From assembly GCA_002320005.1 (NCBI GenBank), contig DCJK01000023.1:42746-106745 (forward strand): a stretch of DNA of 64,000 nt. The letters are read 5' to 3'. The translations under genes were made by a program, and so were the position numbers. This DNA comes from Firmicutes bacterium UBA1702. GTDB taxonomy: Bacteria; Bacillota; Clostridia; Peptostreptococcales; Anaerovoracaceae. The notes under the pieces are model-generated. The model had not been told where the DNA came from and made no database searches. It worked only from the letters and a program-made list of their open reading frames with translations. This document shows, one piece after another, positions 61,622-64,000 of the stretch. Positions within the stretch are counted from its first letter, which is position 1. Each line of letters opens with the position of its first letter.

Positions 61622-61756
61622 ATGAACAAGCTATACAGCGAAAATTTGAATATGGCAATGTGGATGGTCATGTACATGTGCGCAATGTACATGCGTTTTG
61701 TCGTATTCAATTCTGATAAGCTTCGTTTGGATAACTATTCAATCTGCAGTTTTTAA
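61622..61756 (+). CDS. Methionine-rich leader peptide of an attenuator
   Basis: A 44-codon ORF with an excellent ribosome binding site (aaggag, spacing six) directly behind the promoter. Residues 11-24 read MAMWMVMYMCAMYM, seven Met in fourteen codons, whereas Met is near 3% in ordinary proteins; the rest (RFVVFNSDKLRLDNYSICSF) is unremarkable. It is followed by an intrinsic terminator and then by metY and metA, so it fits a leader peptide whose ribosome stalls when charged tRNA-Met is short. A nine-pair hairpin CATGTACAT/ATGTACATG (61669-61693) forms within the Met codons. No S-box or T-box elements are seen between the promoter and metY. The peptide itself probably has no function. Confidence 0.8.
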   Translation: MNKLYSENLNMAMWMVMYMCAMYMRFVVFNSDKLRLDNYSICSF

Positions 61757-61793
61757 CTGCAAGACAGATATTTAACCGGGAGGCTCATCAGAA
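61711..61793 (+). promoter_or_regulatory. Antiterminator pairing for the met attenuator
   Basis: TTCTGATAAGCTTC (61711-61724), codons 30-35 of the leader ORF, is complementary to GAGGCTCATCAGAA (61780-61793): twelve Watson-Crick pairs, one wobble, one mismatch. The target is the whole terminator loop plus three bases of its left arm, so the two structures exclude each other. A ribosome paused on the Met codons (up to 61693) would leave the upstream strand free; one that moves on would cover it. Confidence 0.65.
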
Positions 61794-61807
61794 CTCCCGG
61801 TTTTTTT
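61774..61807 (+). terminator. Intrinsic terminator (attenuator) in the met leader
   Basis: AACCGGGAG (61774-61782) pairs with CTCCCGGTT (61794-61802), eleven-base loop, seven T (61801-61807). It lies 150 bases before metY and would stop transcription unless overcome. Confidence 0.92.
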
Positions 61808-61823
61808 ATGAAAGGAAACAGTC

Positions 61824-61880
61824 ATGCAGTATTATTTTCAGCGTTTGGTTCGCGCCAACTTCAGATTCGGTCGAATGTGA
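61824..61880 (+). CDS. Possible second leader peptide, 18 codons
   Basis: ORF MQYYFQRLVRANFRFGRM with aaagga seven bases upstream, between the terminator and metY. It is rich in aromatic and Arg residues and ends in Met just before the TGA. Its place and its good ribosome binding site suggest translation, perhaps as a second regulatory uORF (for instance an arrest peptide). The evidence is positional only. Confidence 0.4.
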   Translation: MQYYFQRLVRANFRFGRM

Positions 61881-61955
61881 CTGATATGATGGAAAGATTA
61901 ACAACAAATTTATTGAATTAAATGAAATTTATAATTAAAGAAAGGAACAAAAATT

Positions 61956-63239
61956 ATGTCAAACTATAAATTTGAAACACTTCAGCTTCACGTAGGTCAG
62001 GAAAACCCGGATCCTGCAACAGATTCAAGAGCAGTACCTATTTATGCAACTACTTCATATGTTTTTAGAAATTCTGCCCATGCTGCAGCAAGATTTGGCC
62101 TTGCAGACAGCGGAAATATATATGGAAGACTGACAAACTCCACGCAGGATGTATTTGAAAAGAGAATTGCGGCTCTGGAAGGAGGTGTGGCTGCTCTGGC
62201 AGTTGCATCAGGAGCAGCAGCCATCACATACACAATCCAGGCACTGGCTCAGGACGGAGACCACATCGTTGCGCAGAAGACAATCTACGGAGGAAGTTAT
62301 AACCTGCTTAACAATACCCTCGCTCAGTTTGGAATTTCAACTACTTTTGTAGACGCTCATAATCTTAAAGAAGTAGAAGACGCAATTCGTGACAACACAA
62401 AGGTGGTATATCTTGAGACGCTGGGAAACCCTAATAGTGACATTCCTGATATAGATGCTATATCAGAAATAGCTCATAAACACGGACTGCCTGTGGTTGT
62501 AGATAACACCTTCGGCACACCGTATCTTATCAGACCTTTTGAACATGGTGCAGATATTGTCGTTCACTCTGCAACCAAATTCATCGGAGGACACGGAACG
62601 ACTCTTGGAGGAGTAATTGTTGACTCAGGAAAGTTTGACTGGAAAGCTTCCGGAAAGTATGCGCCTATAGCAGAGCCAAATCCAAGCTATCATGGAATCT
62701 CATTTGCCGATGCGGTAGGTCCGGCTGCTTTTGTAACGTACATAAGAGCAATTTTACTTCGTGACGAAGGTGCCTGCATTTCACCTTTTGCGGCATTCCT
62801 TCTCCTCCAGGGTACCGAGACACTTTCACTCAGACTGGAACGTCATGCGGAGAATACTAAAAAGGTAGTGGAATATCTTGTAAACAATCCAAAGGTTGCT
62901 AAAGTAAATCATCCTTCACTGCCAGACCATCCGGATCATGCATTATATGAAAAATACTTCCCTAACGGCGGAGCAAGCATATTTACCTTTGAAATTAAAG
63001 GAGGACAGGAAGAAGCTCATAAATTTATAGATAATCTGGAAATATTCTCTCTTCTGGCCAATGTTGCTGATGTTAAATCACTGGTTATTCATCCGGCAAC
63101 CACAACTCACTCGCAGCTTAGTGAAGAAGAACTGGCAGATCAGGGAATAAAGCCTAATACTATAAGACTGTCAATAGGAACCGAACATATTGATGATATA
63201 ATCGCTGACCTGGAAAAAGGATTTGCAGCAGTAAAGTAA
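61956..63239 (+). CDS. metY: O-acetylhomoserine sulfhydrylase
   Basis: PLP enzyme that joins O-acetylhomoserine with sulfide to give homocysteine, the direct sulfhydrylation route to methionine. 427 aa, the usual length for MetY and longer than cystathionine synthases. Marks: the start ETLQLHVGQENPDPATDSRA, the GNIYGRLTNSTQDVFEKRIA substrate region, the PLP Lys in VVHSATKFIGGHGTTLGGV and the insert typical of MetY before ALLRDEGACISPFAAFLLLQG-like sequence. Start ATG 61956 after aaaggaac. The metA gene follows twelve bases on, and the enzyme uses its product. Confidence 0.96.
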   Translation: MSNYKFETLQLHVGQENPDPATDSRAVPIYATTSYVFRNSAHAAARFGLADSGNIYGRLTNSTQDVFEKRIAALEGGVAALAVASGAAAITYTIQALAQDGDHIVAQKTIYGGSYNLLNNTLAQFGISTTFVDAHNLKEVEDAIRDNTKVVYLETLGNPNSDIPDIDAISEIAHKHGLPVVVDNTFGTPYLIRPFEHGADIVVHSATKFIGGHGTTLGGVIVDSGKFDWKASGKYAPIAEPNPSYHGISFADAVGPAAFVTYIRAILLRDEGACISPFAAFLLLQGTETLSLRLERHAENTKKVVEYLVNNPKVAKVNHPSLPDHPDHALYEKYFPNGGASIFTFEIKGGQEEAHKFIDNLEIFSLLANVADVKSLVIHPATTTHSQLSEEELADQGIKPNTIRLSIGTEHIDDIIADLEKGFAAVK

Positions 63240-63251
63240 GGAGACTTTTCA

Positions 63252-64000
63252 ATGCCAATTAAGATACCTGTAAATTTACCTGCGGCTCGTACTCTGGAGC
63301 AAGAAAATATATTTATAATAAATGAAAAGAGAGCCACAACTCAGGATATAAGACCTTTGAGGATACTTATTCTCAACCTTATGCCTACAAAAATTGTGAC
63401 AGAGACTCAGCTGGCACGCCTTCTGGGAAACACACCTCTTCAGATTGAGATGGATCTTCTTAAAATAGAGGGAAGAGAGCCCAAGAATACATCCAAGGAA
63501 CATATGATCACTTTCTACAAGACTTTCAGTGAAGTGAAAGATGAGTTTTTTGATGGCATGATAATTACAGGAGCTCCCGTTGAACTTATGGATTTTGAAG
63601 AAGTTGAATATTGGGATGAACTTTGTGAAATAATGGAGTGGAGCAAATCGCATGTATACAGCACTTTTCATATCTGCTGGGGAGCTCAGGCCGGGCTTTA
63701 CTACCATTACGGTATTCCAAAAGAGACACTGGACGAAAAACTTTTCGGTGTCTTCAGCCATACGGTAGTACATAGAGGTTCTATTCTTTTCAGAGGCTTT
63801 GATGACATATTTTATGCACCTCACTCGAGGCATACTACCGTAAGCCGCAGAAAGATAGATGAGGTGAAAGAACTGAAAGTTCTGGCTGAAAGTCCAAAAG
63901 CAGGAGTGTATGCTCTTTCCAATGACGGAGGACGACAGATATTCATCATGGGACATTCCGAGTATGACACTGATACTCTGGCCAAAGAATATTTTCGTGA
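63252..64000 (+). CDS. metA: Homoserine O-acetyltransferase (MetA family), 3' end cut by window
   Basis: Acylates homoserine at the first committed step of methionine synthesis. The frame is open from the ATG at 63252 (aaggag upstream) to the last base, 249 codons so far of about 305. Family marks are MPIKIPVNLPA, RILILNLMPTK, the nucleophile Cys in TFHICWGAQAGLYY, and the His in FGVFSHTV. Residue 111 is Glu (TGAPVE), the residue that marks acetyl-CoA rather than succinyl-CoA use in this family, matching the O-acetylhomoserine-specific MetY upstream. Control is expected through the leader attenuator. Confidence 0.95.
   Translation, partial: MPIKIPVNLPAARTLEQENIFIINEKRATTQDIRPLRILILNLMPTKIVTETQLARLLGNTPLQIEMDLLKIEGREPKNTSKEHMITFYKTFSEVKDEFFDGMIITGAPVELMDFEEVEYWDELCEIMEWSKSHVYSTFHICWGAQAGLYYHYGIPKETLDEKLFGVFSHTVVHRGSILFRGFDDIFYAPHSRHTTVSRRKIDEVKELKVLAESPKAGVYALSNDGGRQIFIMGHSEYDTDTLAKEYFR

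Noticed and set aside
61808..61921. 37-codon ATG frame starting right after the attenuator T-run
   Set aside because: No ribosome binding site (only T residues upstream), and it overlaps the better-placed 18-codon uORF in another frame.
61574..61955. SAM riboswitch or Met T-box in the metY leader
   Set aside because: I looked for S-box core motifs and the T-box sequence and found neither; the Met-rich ORF and terminator explain the region better. A covariance search would settle it.
1..64000. CRISPR arrays, insertion sequences, phage genes, rRNA operons
   Set aside because: No regularly spaced repeats, transposase, integrase or phage structural motifs were seen on either strand.

Overview
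The window reads as a chromosomal segment of a low-to-moderate G+C anaerobic Clostridia-type Firmicute. Support for this: a gap-pgk-tpiA-secG run, a dgt-dnaG-rpoD-trmK-nif3 run, strong AGGAGG ribosome binding sites, a pyrophosphate-energised ion pump, butyryl-CoA-type acyl-CoA dehydrogenase and crotonase, an FprA flavodiiron protein and a giant 2-hydroxyacyl-CoA dehydratase activator-like fusion. The exact family (perhaps near Anaerovoracaceae/Family XIII) is a guess. No phage, transposon, CRISPR array or rRNA was seen; one tRNA, RNase P RNA, a TPP riboswitch and a probable 6S RNA are present.

Layout. 1-5.3 kb: lower glycolysis (gap, pgk, tpiA), secG and the membrane pyrophosphatase. 5.3-9.8 kb: an Rrf2/IscR-like regulator, then a promoter overlapped by a near-perfect IscR type-1 palindrome, driving an acyl-CoA dehydrogenase/EtfA-like/rubredoxin triple fusion and an FprA; crotonase faces them. 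9.9-12.9 kb: thiT under a TPP riboswitch, divergent from a DUF975 membrane protein through promoters that share one -35 region, then a PRK06851-type ATPase. 13-16 kb: two tandem MurE-like ligases lacking the usual DNPR motif. 16-24.4 kb: rluD-nadK-pepF on the minus strand, murI, small hypotheticals, rarD, a YkvI-type carrier and an MBL-fold protein. 24.8-29.3 kb: a secreted 1123-aa M14 peptidase and a Cys-rich protein on the minus strand.

29.4-35.4 kb: a self-contained catabolic cassette (DeoR regulator, GPH symporter, class III aminotransferase, FGGY kinase, class II aldolase) with a repeat-rich operator region; its substrate is not recognisable. 35.5-43.3 kb: M16 protease, dut, dgt, dnaG, rpoD, trmK, nif3, a tiny membrane protein and rnpB. 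43.3-52 kb: prfC, a MATE pump, a Cys-cluster protein, the 1405-aa activase fusion, yebC. 52.1-59.8 kb: probable 6S RNA, FNT and OPT transporters, polA, coaE and a membrane-anchored solute-binding protein. 59.8-64 kb: a threonine-dehydratase-like enzyme, tRNA-Leu(CAA), yajC and the start of a methionine operon (metY, metA).

The most striking element is in front of metY: a short leader ORF with seven Met codons in fourteen, a strong intrinsic terminator, and an upstream segment complementary to the terminator loop plus three bases of its left arm. This is a complete, mutually exclusive attenuator built on Met-codon stalling, in a lineage where met genes are normally controlled by SAM riboswitches or T-boxes. 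A second 18-codon ORF follows the terminator. Other leads are the IscR-type operator at the rubredoxin-fusion promoter, the unidentified amino-polyol or amino-sugar-like cassette, and the non-canonical Mur ligases.
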